This document shows, one piece after another, positions 1 through 13,264 of a DNA stretch of 64,000 nucleotides. The notes below the pieces were generated by a model. The model saw only the letters and a program-made list of their open reading frames with translations. It searched no databases and had not been told where the DNA came from. Both the position numbers and the translations under genes were made by a program. This DNA comes from Bombus terrestris (lineage: Eukaryota > Arthropoda > Insecta > Hymenoptera > Apidae), in the NCBI RefSeq assembly GCF_910591885.1, contig NC_063273.1, forward strand, positions 4,588,001 through 4,652,000. The letters run 5' to 3'. Positions within the stretch are counted from its first letter, which is position 1, and each line of letters opens with the position of its first letter.

Positions 1-3000
1 AGCCATGTTTCGTAACGTTGGTCGAGTTTGATACGATTACGACTAGTATGAGGTAGGTCAAGGGCGATGCGACTCGATAATGTTAACTTACCAACACGGA
101 ACGAGCACAAGCAATTATCGAAAAAAGAATCGTCATTTAAGTTCGTTCAACGAGCCACGGGACACTACACGAAATCGAAAGGAAGAGCTCGCTTGAAACG
201 TGACGCCGAGCAAAAACAACGCGAATCGCACTAATTCTGATTTATTGGAACGAAGACACCCGTACTTCGATCATTGACCGTGATGTCCAACGTGCAACGA
301 AGAACTCGATTAAGGACGAAGTTTCTGCTGAGAAAATTTCTCACAGCTGATACGGCCACATACACGAAGTACAATCCCACGGGCAAAAGAGCAATCAGCT
401 CGTTAAATTGCCACACGAACAATCGGCCATGCCGATCCCAAACGGGTTGATAGTTCGTGTCACGTGCCGATTGTTCGGTATGTTCGGCCGGCCTTGACCT
501 TTCTCAATGTTCTTGACCGACCTTCAGCCGAGAATGAACTTTAACGTTGGAAGCATGTGCTTCGTTAGAGTAACCTCGAGCTTTTTAATCGTTGCCGATG
601 AAAATCACGATTGCATAAATAATCATATTCTTGAAATTAATTTTAATAAGATTTTGGAAAAACGGATCGACATAAATGTTTTATTAAAAAATAGAAGCTT
701 TACGAAGATAAAAGTAATAAATGAAATGTCATTACATACCGTGGATCTAGGATTTAACCATGAAAAAATATAACTTTTCACACAAGGCTGAAGTATTTGA
801 AAGGAGTCGATTAACTTGGAACGTTCCTACACAAGCTGTGAAGTTGACCAAGAAATGGTCCACCTAGAGACTGCCTGTTGTTCGCGAAACACCGAAGGAT
901 AGTCTGTCGTCGATGGTTCGACGTAGGACCATGGACAATTGATCGGCCGAGAACACCCCGCTGCTCTAATAAACGGGCGTGTTTGTATGCCGTATTCTGT
1001 GAATGATAAGATACGGCCTATGTTAGCCAATTTCGCGTCGTTTGCATATCAAACAAAACGCATCTCTGAAAACATGGCAAATCGTTTTAATCTGTGTTTA
1101 CTATGTACTCTCTTACAACGCTCACAAATCTTTCAGAGCATCGTGATATCGTTGATGGAAGAACGAAAGGAAATAAATTCCGATATTTCGGACGAATAAT
1201 ATTTCTCTTGGAATTACTTCGTTCGCTACTGCTTTCTAAATTACAACGCGGTTATCTTCGCGTGATTGTCGGCTTCCTAAACACACGAAAGTCGAGCTAT
1301 CATGGAAAAAGTTACGCATCACAGAATCACCGAGGCAATAATCGTAACGAATTAATATCGCAGTCCGCTTTCGAGTCGAAATTACCGCAGGAAATCGCCG
1401 GATAAGCTTATCAAAATTTTGATAAACGCAAGATTGCCTCTCGTATTAGCGTATTTGACTAAAAGATCTAAGCGACGATTATTCGATACTTTGGATTATC
1501 TCTCGATTCGATCGATCTTGTTTGCCAGCTCGTCGATAGGATTGCAATCATCGTTAATTCGGATAACAATACGATGGTAATAAACGTACACATACGTATA
1601 GGAGCAAAGACTCGATCGAATCCAAAACAAAAAATACAAAAATTTCCAAATAAAAAAATCCAAAATAAAAATATTTCTCGTACGAGCGTCGACATTACTT
1701 CAATCGGAAAATCCCCGAAAACGGTTTGGATCAACGTCCCCTGAGTGTCCCTGTCGCCCGTTATTCCTTCTGGTCGTCGTTGGACACAAGGTCGTAGCAG
1801 ATATAAATACGAATAACCACGGATAATCTGCTACGATCTAGCCCAGAAGACAGAAGGAAAGAAAACGAAGAAGAGGACGCAGCAGAGATTTCGACACTGG
1901 CTGGTTAACGCCAAATGAAACGGTCCAGGGTCCCGTTGGTCCACGTGTAACAACGACGTTCTCTGACGAAGCCGTATCGTTGCACGGTTTGACGAGTATT
2001 GTGCAAATAGGATTGTGTAAACTCAGCCTGCTGATAAGGGGAGAGCTTATTTTTAGTAAGTCGCGGCTAACTCTCTCTCTACAGCTTCCTACGAACGTTT
2101 AAATCACCCGAACGCGCCAGATATCGCAACGTTGTCCAACGGTCGTCGAAATTTTGTTAGAAAGGCAACGAAATCGTAGCCAAATCGAACGCTTATCGAC
2201 TCTCGGTCCTGCAACAACTGGGGTGTGCTCAGGGTTTCGAACGGTTAGGCTGCCATTGAAACGGTGATAATTGATGCTCTAATTAATTGATAACTACGAG
2301 CTAGAATGGCACTCGTTGTAGGGTTAATTACCTACTACGAAGAAATTAAGAATAGGCATTTTCTGTCGATGATAACCACGTTCTCAGAACGTATTACGAA
2401 AATTCAAATAGCCAACGTCGGAGAGCAACTTTTTGCGCTATGATACCTGGAATTTGCAACGTCTGAGCTGTACAGGCTGATCGAGACACGTAATCGACAT
2501 ACTCCAACGATTACAGTCTAATCGATAGCTGTGGACCAGAGAAACATTCGAAGTTATGTTAAGTATCTACTGCGGCGAGCAAACTGGGAACATGAACATT
2601 CTCATTTGGAGACCGTGTTATAGAAATTAAAGCGAACAAAGTGGAGATCAGTTTTCTTATTTGCACAACGTGCAGAGCTGTTGCTTGCTAGTCGTAGATG
2701 CTTTTATCGTCCTTAAGGCCGAGTTGCACAAAATTTGAATTTAACGAGCACCTGTAAGCTGCGACAAGACTATTTAACTTTCTAAACAGCTAATATTACA
2801 ATTTACACAGTACCTGAGAGTAAATTTACTTTGTTGCTTGCTTACGTTACACCAGTTTCAGCGGACACTCTAAACACAGTTGAGATACGCCGATAAGATT
2901 CTGCGGATAATCAGAGGATCGTTTGAGAGATTCAACTTCCGAATCTTGAGACTCGGCAACGATATCGATTTACTTTTAATAATAACAAAATTGTAAATCC

Positions 3001-6000
3001 AAACACATAGGAAAAGTGCCGACATCTGGAAAAACGATCATCGCCGTCTGCGTTTCAACACTCTGCTACGTATAAACTACGCGGCTGGAAATATTTATCC
3101 CTGGGGAAGTTAACTAAGGATGAGAATTTATAAATGCGAGGGACCGCAATTTCGAAAGCTCCGAGGGACCGGAGAAGAAACATCCAGTTTCTTCTTTTGT
3201 AGTGAAAAAGTCTTCCAGTAGCGTCTCCAACATCGAGAAAATAGCCGGATACACGGAAGCGAGCAACGGTATATCGAAGCGACACCGGCGAAGATATTTT
3301 CTCGAAATAATCCCCCGGTTGCATGGCGCGTGCTCTGAGAATAGAGGCAGGCTCGCCTAATAATAGCGATATAAAAAGAAGGCCCATTGGAGCAGTTGTG
3401 TCGGAAGAGCGAGACGCGGAAAAGGAAATCGAAAGGATACCGATCGGCGAGCAATCGATGCTTCAAAAACAAGAAGAAGCAATTATCGATGGAAAGCGGA
3501 TAGATAGCCATTATCGTGTTGCACTGGACACAATGCACTGGCCCGTTTATTCGAGAATTCGTTCCTGGCTCGATATCAAACGCATCGGATTCTGTCTTTT
3601 TCTTTTCTCCGCGTTGTTCATTCTTCGCCGTCGTAGACAACGTACGCCACGGCGAAACGAAGCGAATACCTACGACAAGCTGGTGAATCGTCTGGCCGAA
3701 TCCTCTTTCATCGCTTTGTTCCATAAACAAATTGCCTTATCGCGCGCAGTAATTGTCAGTTTTCTAAATTTTGATTTCCATCTGTTTAAAGCAAAGAGCG
3801 AGACGAAGAGCGGGATCCCTTGAAAGATGTAATTTAAAAATCATAAACGACGTTACTAGCCACGATTGTTTCAGACAGTCTGACCGATTGTAAAAGTTCC
3901 GTTAGGGTAGTTATATTTCTTGGAATGCGTCTATTCTGGCGCGAAACTTTTCCAATCAGCGTTTGAAAAGTTTTGTTGCTTTCACTGGCCTCTTGCTCGA
4001 GATATAGATAAAATATATATAGTCGGAGAATTCGATCGTTTTATTATTCGAAACTGTCCGAAATACGATTACCCTTCTGCCAACTTGCAAAATAATTTTT
4101 CAAGAGTATCTAGTTGGCGTTAGAAATTCTTTTATTTGGAATTTTGACCACGAAACCATCGACCGCGATACAAATAAACGTGGTTCCCGTCAGGAAATGC
4201 AAATATTCCAGGAGGAACCGAAGAAATAATCTATTTATTCGTTGCAAACGAATAAGATCTAACGAAGTAGATTTGACGATAGCTGCGACTGTATTCAACG
4301 CGTCTTCCTGGAAACGCCGCGGAAACACACTATTCGTTTTGATGGCGGGAAAGAAGCCCTCGTTAGGGGCTCGTTCAATTCTATTTAAGCGGCATATTGT
4401 GCCTAATTGGAAAATTGTCAGGTTTTCAATTGAATTTTCATGCAACGTTCGCTTTAATTATCACCGACCGGTAACAGGATGCTCTTTTTAACGAAGACGC
4501 GGTCGATCGAGCAACAACTCGTAGAATCCAAGTTGCGAATGCCGTTATCGTTCTCGTACAGAATTCGTTTCGATATCGAACACCGCGGTATTACATCATT
4601 TCGTTGCCTCGTACTTTTCAATATACTTTTCCGTTATTATTGTCTCGAGAAAACTTTTATTCGACTCTCTGATGTCGAGGAATCGTCGATAGCCGAGCAA
4701 AGAGGAAACTCTTTTGCAGCCTTATCTCGTGCAACTTCGACACTTGGAATAATAGTCGAATGGAAAATTATATGCGCGGTGCGAGTCGATATCGTGTATA
4801 AATATTGAAACAAACCGCAGTATGTACTTCGGGGTATACACCGGAATGGAGGACGTCCGTGCATCGCTTTCTGGCCCGATAAATCAAACGACGATCGTAC
4901 CAATATTTGCATGTTTCCGTGTAATCATCGGTGATATAAAAGTTAATGCATTATCGTAACGAATAAATCTGAACGTGCGTTGTCAAGACGTTTTTATCTG
5001 CGACTAGGAATTTCGTAAATACTCGACAATACTAAATTATCTGTGTTTCTGGAGTATCGACATGGAAAATAAAACGAGCTCTGTGTTCACGGACATCGTA
5101 TCTCTAAGAAACTTTCGACTTTACATCTTCGATAGGCCGTAAAACTCTGATATCTGAAATTCAACCGATCGGTAAATTATCTATTTTTCCAGAATATCGA
5201 AGGATCGAACGAACGATCGCCACTTGTTCAAGATTTCCGTGTTTACGAAACTTTTTAATTTCCCGTCTATCGAGATCGATCGCCGATTAGATAAATCGAC
5301 GAGATGTTAACGCAATAACCGATAACTAATCGACAAAACATTTTCTCGTGTTACAGGTATTTTAAACTGCGTGAGAGTGTCGTTTATCTCGAGCACACGA
5401 CTCGTTGTGAGTCAAAATGTAAAGTTGATTATCGTACAAGTAAATCTGTTCCTATCTCGTTTAGATAATGTAATTAGCGCGATTACTATTTGTTTTTCTC
5501 CGCGTCGTGATTGTTCTAAGGAAATCGATATCAAAGGTGCCGTGTAATTTGGTACTCGTTGCAATCGGCGCGATATCGGTGCTTTGATATTCGACTTATC
5601 CGAATTTTTCGCTGGTCCAATCGAAAAGCGTACCGCGTAAACAATAACAATAAAACAGCTACCGGAGTAGCTGGCAGAGATTCGTTTCGATGATTCGTCG
5701 ATGTTTTTAAAAATCAAGATCGAAATTCTATCTCGAGAAATTAAAAAAAAAACGGAAGCCAGTTATCAGATGATTTTTCGAAGCTCCGTTGATTCAACGA
5801 AGGGAAATCTTCGAATTTGTACGAGGCAAAGTGGCGAGCTTCGCTTGGAAGCCAATGTAGATCAAAAGTTCGATGAAAAACTCGCGAAAGAAGAAGTCTT
5901 TTGAACACTAGCACTGCGAATCCCTTATTTAGTTCCGCTGCGGGCCTCGTTGCCCCTCTCGAGAAATTGATTAGGGCGAAACTCGTGGGCCAGCTCCCAT

Positions 6001-9000
6001 TCACTCGGACCGTCAACGTGAATGACTCGACCGCTGAAAAGGCACCGGTAATACAATGAACGATTCTACACGTAGTATGTACCTACGAATCGTGTGGCCG
6101 AGTAAGCGATCTTCTTCTCGAGGCCACGTGCTGAGGCCAAAGTTCAACGGGACTTATCTTTCAGATTCTTCGCACACGTTTATTTACCAACATTATTCGC
6201 GATACAACGCTAAATCGACGATGGACTGTGTTTCAGGAATAGACCTAAAACGGGCTAATAAATCCGACATTCCTTTTGCAGGCCACTCGACCCACCCTAC
6301 GCGTCTTTGTCTCTCCGCGTTTCTCGCTATGCATTTTTCTCTCTCATCATGAAAAGCTTACCCAGGTCAGGGAAAAGACAGAAACGTAGAATCGTGTTTG
6401 CTTACCATTAAGCGTTAACACGTGATTAACAGGCGCTTCTCTCCTATAGTTTTACATGTCTTACCGAACGAGCCGAAGCGGAAATCGAATAGAACGACGA
6501 TCGATGAAATATTCGAGACATTTGTGAAACAGAAAAAACACCGGCCACTAAATAATAATAAAGCGATCGTCGATGATCATAGGCTTGTTTGCGCGACACC
6601 GCAATGATTTCATTCTGCTCGTTGTAATTGCTGGTTATTCGCGAACGAGGACGCGAAAGATAATTATTATACGGGTTTTTCAACGCGATCGTGGAAAGAA
6701 AAAGACTGATCGAGGAACAACGATCCGATTGACTTTTTGTTTCGTAGGAGAAATAAAAATGGTGTTTTTATACATGCACTGAGGGGCACGTATCTGTTTC
6801 CGAGTTGGGAAGCGGATCGAAAGATAAGCCGGAAAGGGAATGGAAAAAGAAATTAACGCAGGCGACTTTCATACGCGAGACAAGGTCGATTCGTTGAACG
6901 GCTCTCATTACGGATTCGGAATTAATATTCCGATCTGGTCGGTCGAGCAGCGCGCATGCGCCTGTTACGCGCACACGATTCTTACCGTATGGAAATTTCG
7001 GAAACGACGCTATTTCGTCTGACCGAACGTCATCGGTATCGAAGATAAGTTATGTTTTCATTATCGAACGAGACAGAAAAAAGCAAACGTCTTGGTTCAG
7101 TCTCCCGTCGATAGCTACAGTCTCGTAGACTCGATCGACGATAAGCGAGAAAATGTATGCACGCGTGAAACGAGATACGCGTGTCGGAAAAGAGAGAAGA
7201 ACGTAGAAGGATGCGTGTCCAACTTATCGTTCCATCTTTCGTGATTAATAATTTCGTAATAACAATAAGGAACACGTAAAACAAGCTTACGTGTGTGCAC
7301 GACCACGTGCAAAGGGACGCTGCGGAGCGCGCATGCGCGAACCTCGAGGCGGGAAGTGCGCCTAAGCGTCGATGGAATACAAAACACAACAGAACACCTA
7401 TACATAGACGCGACTGCGCGCGTGTACTCCTACATGTGCACTACACACGCGTTTACACTATCGTAAACTCAAAGAAACAGAAGACATGAATGAGAAGTTT
7501 TTCGTATGCCCGTAAGTTTTTATCGTACACACGCGCACACATGTACACGATTACTATGCACACCGTGACGAGAGATACATCTGGTTAAACCTGAAACGGT
7601 TAAGGCCGGTTGATTACCTTTCCTCGTCAAGCCACTGTCACCGACTGCCGAAATTCCAGGGAGCGGGTGCGAAGGAAAGAGGCCAGAGAGGAACGCGCGC
7701 GTGTTCGTAGCCGCGTCGTACGCGTGTACTAAGACGGTACGCGCGATGTGCCCGAGAGTAAGCGCGATCTGTGTATCCCGTCGGGTATGCACGGCTTCCA
7801 TCGGTCACCGATAACAACCGAATGCCAGATTGGTCCGTTTCGAGCTCACAGGATCGTCTCGTTGGACACATGCTCCGACTCACACCGCCAGATGATCTGC
7901 TGCCGGAACGAAGCGTGACGTAACGAGCGTAGAAAGTTACGATTATATTAAATACGAAGGTTTCTTCGAAGTTTGCCAGTAATCGAATCGCCGTTTCCCT
8001 CGATCTTCGTCTTCTTTGCGTTTGTCCGCGAATCGAGCTTCTTCTACGGAGATTCGAGGTTATCTCGATCGAGATGACGGAACCTGACTCGCAAAGAGTA
8101 AAGCGAAATTCTCACGACCGTTGATCGATCGCCGATCAATCGTAATCGATCGTTAACTACGATATGCGTGCACGCGTTAAATCTTAAGTCGAAACTGACG
8201 ATCGACGTTCGTTCGATGCGAGACGAATCGAGACGGCTACGATTCGCGCTCCGTTCGATCGACAATCGAAATCGAAACACGCCACCCTCTTGGTTACGAG
8301 ATCGAACGGCTGCACTTAGAAGCGCTAACGAGCCGCGGTTAAAACGGTCGATACGCGGCGCCGCGAGTTCCGTTGATCGTCGATAAGGACCCCGGAGGCG
8401 ACTGTCCGATAACCCGAATCAGCGGAGATTGTGTGACCACCGAACCATTCGGCAACCCGTTTCGACGTTTCCAACCACGAGACGCGGTGATAGTGAATTC
8501 GATGACGTAATTAATGGCGAAAAGGTTTATTATGGAAGTGGCTAGGCGCACGCGTCCTTGCCTCCCGTTCGTTTCGCGGTAATACTCGTATATTAACGAA
8601 ACGCATAGAACATTATGTTTGCATATCGGAAAAAATGTTGGTTAAACGTATTTCAAGTACGGCCCGCTTTTTATATTCGATTAGTTTATCGTAATACCGA
8701 TTGCCTTTTAGTGGTCGCTTTTGTTCAGTTGCGTCGTTATCAGTTGTAATTTGACAATTCCATAATTCAAACGCCGATAAAAATTCGGAAAAATTTTACA
8801 CAGCGACGATGCGTTGTCCGATATCTGTGAACAATTTAAAAGCAGCCATTTGCCAACAAAATCTGCCCGTCCCATAGAAAAACACGATACTTTTCTATAA
8901 TACCGATGCGCTTGTGCAGTTTGAGTATAACCAACGTGATCCATGACTCGTCAATTGATAAATCGGATGATTAAAACTGGTTCGTGTACAAGTTTCGCTA

Positions 9001-9382
9001 GTTCCCGCGTGAAAAAGGGCGGCGTGCAGTGCCGATGCACGACTACACGTGCCACGAATACGCAGTATCGCGTCGTGTGGCGCGAACTCGCATGGCGCAG
9101 AAATACACACCAGCTCTCTTTTTGCTTGATCGTGCGTTCGACAGGTCTAAGAATACGTATATTTAGTTCTCTGGACTGTACGCGCAGATAAATCGTCGTT
9201 TTCGATCTTCTTTAAAAGCGTCGCGAACGCGATCTTAATTACCGTGTACGTGAACAGCTCGCGAGATAATTTTCTTTTACAGAAATTTATTTACGTTGCT
9301 CGTTGCATTCTTCTTGTTATCGAGCATTAGAGTTATTCCTACGAATCGACCGCTATTCATCCTCGTTCCTTCCCACGATGTA

Positions 9383-9387
<5 letters not shown>
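1..9387. other. CpG-rich stretch with no supported gene
   Basis: Open frames occur on both strands here, some of 100-200 codons (for example 3323-3823 plus against 3128-3730 minus), but they overlap each other, share no splice structure and resemble no family I recognise. CpG dinucleotides are frequent (many tcga and cgat words). The stretch is either intergenic or an intron of a gene outside the window. An imperfect hairpin at 1764-1859 is listed separately. Confidence 0.5.
1764..1859. repeat. Imperfect two-part inverted repeat (hairpin)
   Basis: An 11-base inner stem, TCGTAGCAGAT at 1792-1802 with ATCTGCTACGA at 1826-1836, encloses a 23-base loop. A 9-base outer stem, TTCCTTCTG at 1764-1772 with CAGAAGGAA at 1851-1859, lies outside it. 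Between the stems are unpaired stretches of 19 and 14 bases. It could be a structured RNA, a mobile element remnant or chance. Confidence 0.45.

Positions 9388-9413
<26 letters not shown>
9388..9413. repeat. (AT)n microsatellite
   Basis: Uninterrupted AT dinucleotide run of about 26 bases. Reading frames through it give artificial Tyr-Ile repeats and are not genes. Confidence 0.95.
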
Positions 9414-9706
9414 TCACCACCGAGATAAACTTCACAAAAACGAACGGCAATCCACGTGTACCGAACCCCGTGAATGCCGCGTATATCATCGAGCATGTAC
9501 CGAAATGCACTCACGTATGCGTCATGATTGTCGTCAACGAAGCACGAACTTCGGATGTCACACTCGCGCTAGTCGTATCCTGGTGCCGACTGCTTCGCTC
9601 GAAGAAGAAGTGAGAACAGACCGAGGGGACGAGTGCCATAAAAATCGGCAGTGATGTTGAAGTTCGAGACCGTATGCGAGAAAGATAGAAGATAGAGCGA
9701 GAATGA

Positions 9707-9721
9707 GAGAGAAAGAGAGAT

Positions 9722-9770
<49 letters not shown>

Positions 9771-9780
9771 AAGGGAGAAA
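9707..9780. repeat. (GA)n microsatellite in a longer purine tract
   Basis: GA repeats, interrupted by short AAAG and AGGG units, lie within a purine-rich strand reaching from about 9680 to 9835. The opposite strand reads as poly-Ser/Leu, which explains the long but meaningless open frames at 9558-10196. Confidence 0.95.
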
Positions 9781-10331
9781 GGAAAGAAGAAGGAAAAGAG
9801 ACGAAGGAGAAGAACGGGAAAGAGGCGAAAGGCACGCGGTGAACTGGTGGAAAAAGTACGAGGAAGTCGCGATAAACGACGACGAGCCACTTGCAATTCT
9901 CGCGCGACAGAACGGAGGCGGTGTTTCGCCAAACCTCCGCTCGTTTCCTTGCGTTTCGCCCCTCCTGTTGCACGGTGGCGCTTAAACGAAAGTGTAAGTT
10001 TACTTAAGGTAGGTCGCGCCAAGAATATACGCCTATTGCACGACGAACTCTCGTACCGTTCCTTCGGGACGGAGGGAGGGAGGGAGATAGAAAAGAGATC
10101 ACTCCAAAGTGATGACGTTCTACGATTCACCAGAGCATTTGCATGCTCCTCTTCTTTTTTATATATGTATGTCTTATAAAAGAACAGAGAAACCATCGGC
10201 CGAGTGCGAAAACGTTTCTACAATTTCGTGTTTGCCAGATACGAGCCTTCGAACTTTTTGACTTGGCCTTTCACTACACGCTGATTTGATCCTTGATATT
10301 CAAACGTCCCGCCTTTATAAACGTTACAAAC

Positions 10332-10405
10332 ATATATATATATATATATAGTGTAATTTTGAGCACTTCTTTGAAAATATATATGTATGTATGTATGTAT
10401 GTATA
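10332..10405. repeat. (AT)n followed by (ATGT)n microsatellites
   Basis: An AT run at 10332-10350 is followed, after about 25 bases, by an ATGT tetranucleotide run at roughly 10376-10405. Confidence 0.9.
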
Positions 10406-11093
10406 TTATATTAACTTATTCCTTAGAAGCTCTCAAAATTACACTCCGACAGATTTAATATTAAGGAGAAATAACTGGGAAATGTTGGTTCAATGTTTGC
10501 AATAACGTAGACGTATTTATTCCTTTTGTTTTCATATGGACGGTAAATCGCAAAGTTTCAATGGCAACGTTTTGTTGCAAATACGTAATATTTACGATAT
10601 GCAGCAGATTGGGAAGAAGAGTCGAATCGTTAAGGGTTCGATACCGACGAACCATCGTTACGATCGCTGACAATAATGCAACCTGGTTGACGTATTACAA
10701 TATTTTATTGCTAATAATTTACTGCGTATTCGTGATTTACATGCGGCAAGAAAAATAACGTGAAAACGCACGGAGAATAATCTGCGAACCAAAACAACGT
10801 ACGATTTAAAAAAGCGAGCGGGGATACGCGGATACTCGTACTTGAGCGCGAGTATCGTTCGTGGGAACTATGGGAAAATATGTACGTATTATTAATAAAT
10901 AAACAAGTCAACGCAATATTTCAGTAATAAAAATTCATAATTCCTCTTCAATTTCAATAAACGTCGCCTAATACATTTGTCCTTCTTTGTACCATAGCAT
11001 ATATACTTCACTTTTTTTTTTCTTTTATTGTTTTCCTTTTTTAACATATGCACAGGATTAAGTCGTGCGCATGTGTGTTGAAACGTTCGTTTA

Positions 11094-11152
11094 TATATGT
11101 ATATATATACATGTATACACGCGTATATGTATATGTATATATATATATATGC
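11094..11152. repeat. Compound AT/GTAT microsatellite
   Basis: Mixed AT dinucleotide and GTAT units. It lies in an AT-rich stretch that also has a poly-T run near 11012. Confidence 0.85.
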
Positions 11153-11470
11153 ATCTATTATGCACACACGACACACACATACTTTGCGTATCTCTACTAG
11201 AATCTCGCCTGTTCTTACTAACATACATACATACGAAACATGCGCATGCGAAATGTCACATGAACACGCGCGTCGATATTATATATACTCTATATGTGTG
11301 TAAGTGTAACTGGTAGCACTTTTGCCGCAGCGACACGCGTGCACACATATACCTTTTCGACTGAATAACATGTATACATTATATTCCAATTCAAATCACA
11401 AAAACACGGTCTCCTGTACGACAATCGTGAGAATAAAAATAAGTGTCGCGATAGTTGTACTAATTAATAT

Positions 11471-11543
11471 AGTATAATAGTAGTAGTAATAGTAGTAGTA
11501 ATAGTAATGGTAATAGTGATAGCAGTAGCAGTGATAATAATAG
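11471..11543. repeat. (TAG/TAA)n trinucleotide repeat
   Basis: Degenerate trinucleotide array of TAG and TAA units with some TGG, TGA and CAG interruptions. It is noncoding in all frames that I can support. Confidence 0.85.
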
Positions 11544-13264
11544 CACTGTTGGTATATTTTCTCTTCCTTTTACTTTTTATCCATAATAACGGTTCTTTCC
11601 TCCTATTTTTTTTTTTTTAAATCTTCCGAGTCTTATGCATACGTATCGATAATTAATCACCATAGCCGCTTACCAATAATCACCGTATATACAATGTACA
11701 TACAAGTATAACATTTGTTGTATGCCGTTTAACAAGATTTACAATTATCTTCTTTTGTCGTTCATTATGTGTATATAAATATATAAATTTATATGGTCAT
11801 ACATAAATTTATATATTTATACTAATCATAGGCGTGTATGCGTTTATGAATAAAAAGTATTATACTTATGTAATTGAATAACGTTCTCTCTACTCTCGAT
11901 AATTAATATTTAATTAGTTACATGTGTAAACGACAGGACAAACTACAGCTGCCGAGACTCACCGAGACGAGAATCGAACAGCACGTGTATTAGTCGAGAA
12001 TTAGTTTGTGTTAATTAATATGTAACTATCGTTTCACATTTCTTCCCGACAGTAGATTCTCGGTCAATTAAAAAAAAACTATTAATTTACACAAACTAGA
12101 TGCATCAGACGAGTTGTGTCCTTTTATACATTAAGTAAAATAAACATTCTAGCTGAATATCATTAATATATTTAATTAATCTCTACCTAACGTGTTATTT
12201 GTTCATATAATCAATATATTAATACAGGGACATACGGTAATGAGGTCCCGAAACAGAAATCATTTTCTATTTGCCTAGTTTCGAAATTCGTTATACACTA
12301 TTTTACAATTGCCTATATAATTATTTACAATTCTTTCCGCAATAGCGAATCTATCTGTATGTCGCCTAATCCACATTTTCTTCACTTATAATAAGTATAT
12401 ACATTTGTTGTGTATGCAAGAAAAATATTTCTCTGAATGTAATTTAATTGGAATTATACATATCTTTGGATCGTGACCAAAAATAGATTTAAGTAACAAC
12501 TTGTAGGTGGGGTATTCTCGATTAAGAATGGTCAATCATTGCGTGAATTGTCCACGTGTGCAACCTTAAAAGTCAAATGCGATACGCGCTAACGTAAATA
12601 ACACGATAAGTCGACATAGTATAACAAACGTTTCTTTCGTTGTGTTCGACAAGTAAAACGTAGCTCAAAAAGTAGAACGCGGCTAAGTATCCTTAAAAAG
12701 TACTATAATGAAGATAAACAAGCCTAAAGGAGAGAGCCAGTCGCAAAATATTGAGATTGACCATTCTTATTCTAAATCATAATATTTATCACTTACGACG
12801 AAGATTAATATTCTTTCAACATTACTTCGATATGCAAGTGCAAAAGCATTTTTTTCACTTTTTCGTTATTTTTTATACTGATCATTCTATACTGATTAAG
12901 TTAATAAATTCTTCTATCTATTATCTACTATTGACATAGGCAAATGAAGTTTTCCACCTGATGGCATTTTTTACATTGTTACACGTGTTTGTTTGTTTGT
13001 GTGTGTTTGCATGCAAACCCACGTGTATGTGTGTAAGATTTATATTTATATTTAAATATTAGTTTCATAAAAAAAATTAGGTATATAATTGCAAAAATTG
13101 TAAGTACGTCAAAAATACCATCAGGTTGTACTCATTAATTTGTGCTTTATCCATTAGAATGTATAACGAAGAAGTACCTTTTTCAGACCTTTTAGAAGCA
13201 ACAGCCCTATCACAGTGTGGCTCGGAGATGAAGGCTATTTCTTTCTCCTTATGCGGACCAGACT
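11544..13264. other. AT-rich flank downstream of the transporter gene, probably including its 3' UTR
   Basis: No supported coding region. It directly follows the minus-strand transporter stop codon at 13265-13267, so the part nearest 13.2 kb is expected to be 3' UTR on the minus strand. The transcript end was not determined. It contains an inverted repeat at 12002-12098. Confidence 0.5.
12002..12098. repeat. 19-base inverted repeat with 59-base spacer
   Basis: TAGTTTGTGTTAATTAATA at 12002-12020 pairs with 12080-12098 at 18 of 19 positions. It is AT-rich and sits in the probable 3' flank of the transporter gene. It could be an RNA hairpin or the ends of a small mobile element remnant. Confidence 0.6.

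Noticed and set aside
3128..3823. Overlapping open frames of 200 and 166 codons on opposite strands
   Set aside because: They lie over each other, show no splice sites, signal or family motif, and are expected by chance in DNA of this composition.
9558..10196. 212-codon minus-strand frame rich in Ser, Leu and Phe
   Set aside because: Its sequence is the reading of a GA/CT microsatellite and purine tract, so the frame is a low-complexity artefact.
10561..10680. Possible tRNA gene because of a B-box-like GGTTCGATACC near 10635
   Set aside because: The flanking bases do not form a T-arm or acceptor stem and no proper A box lies at the right distance.
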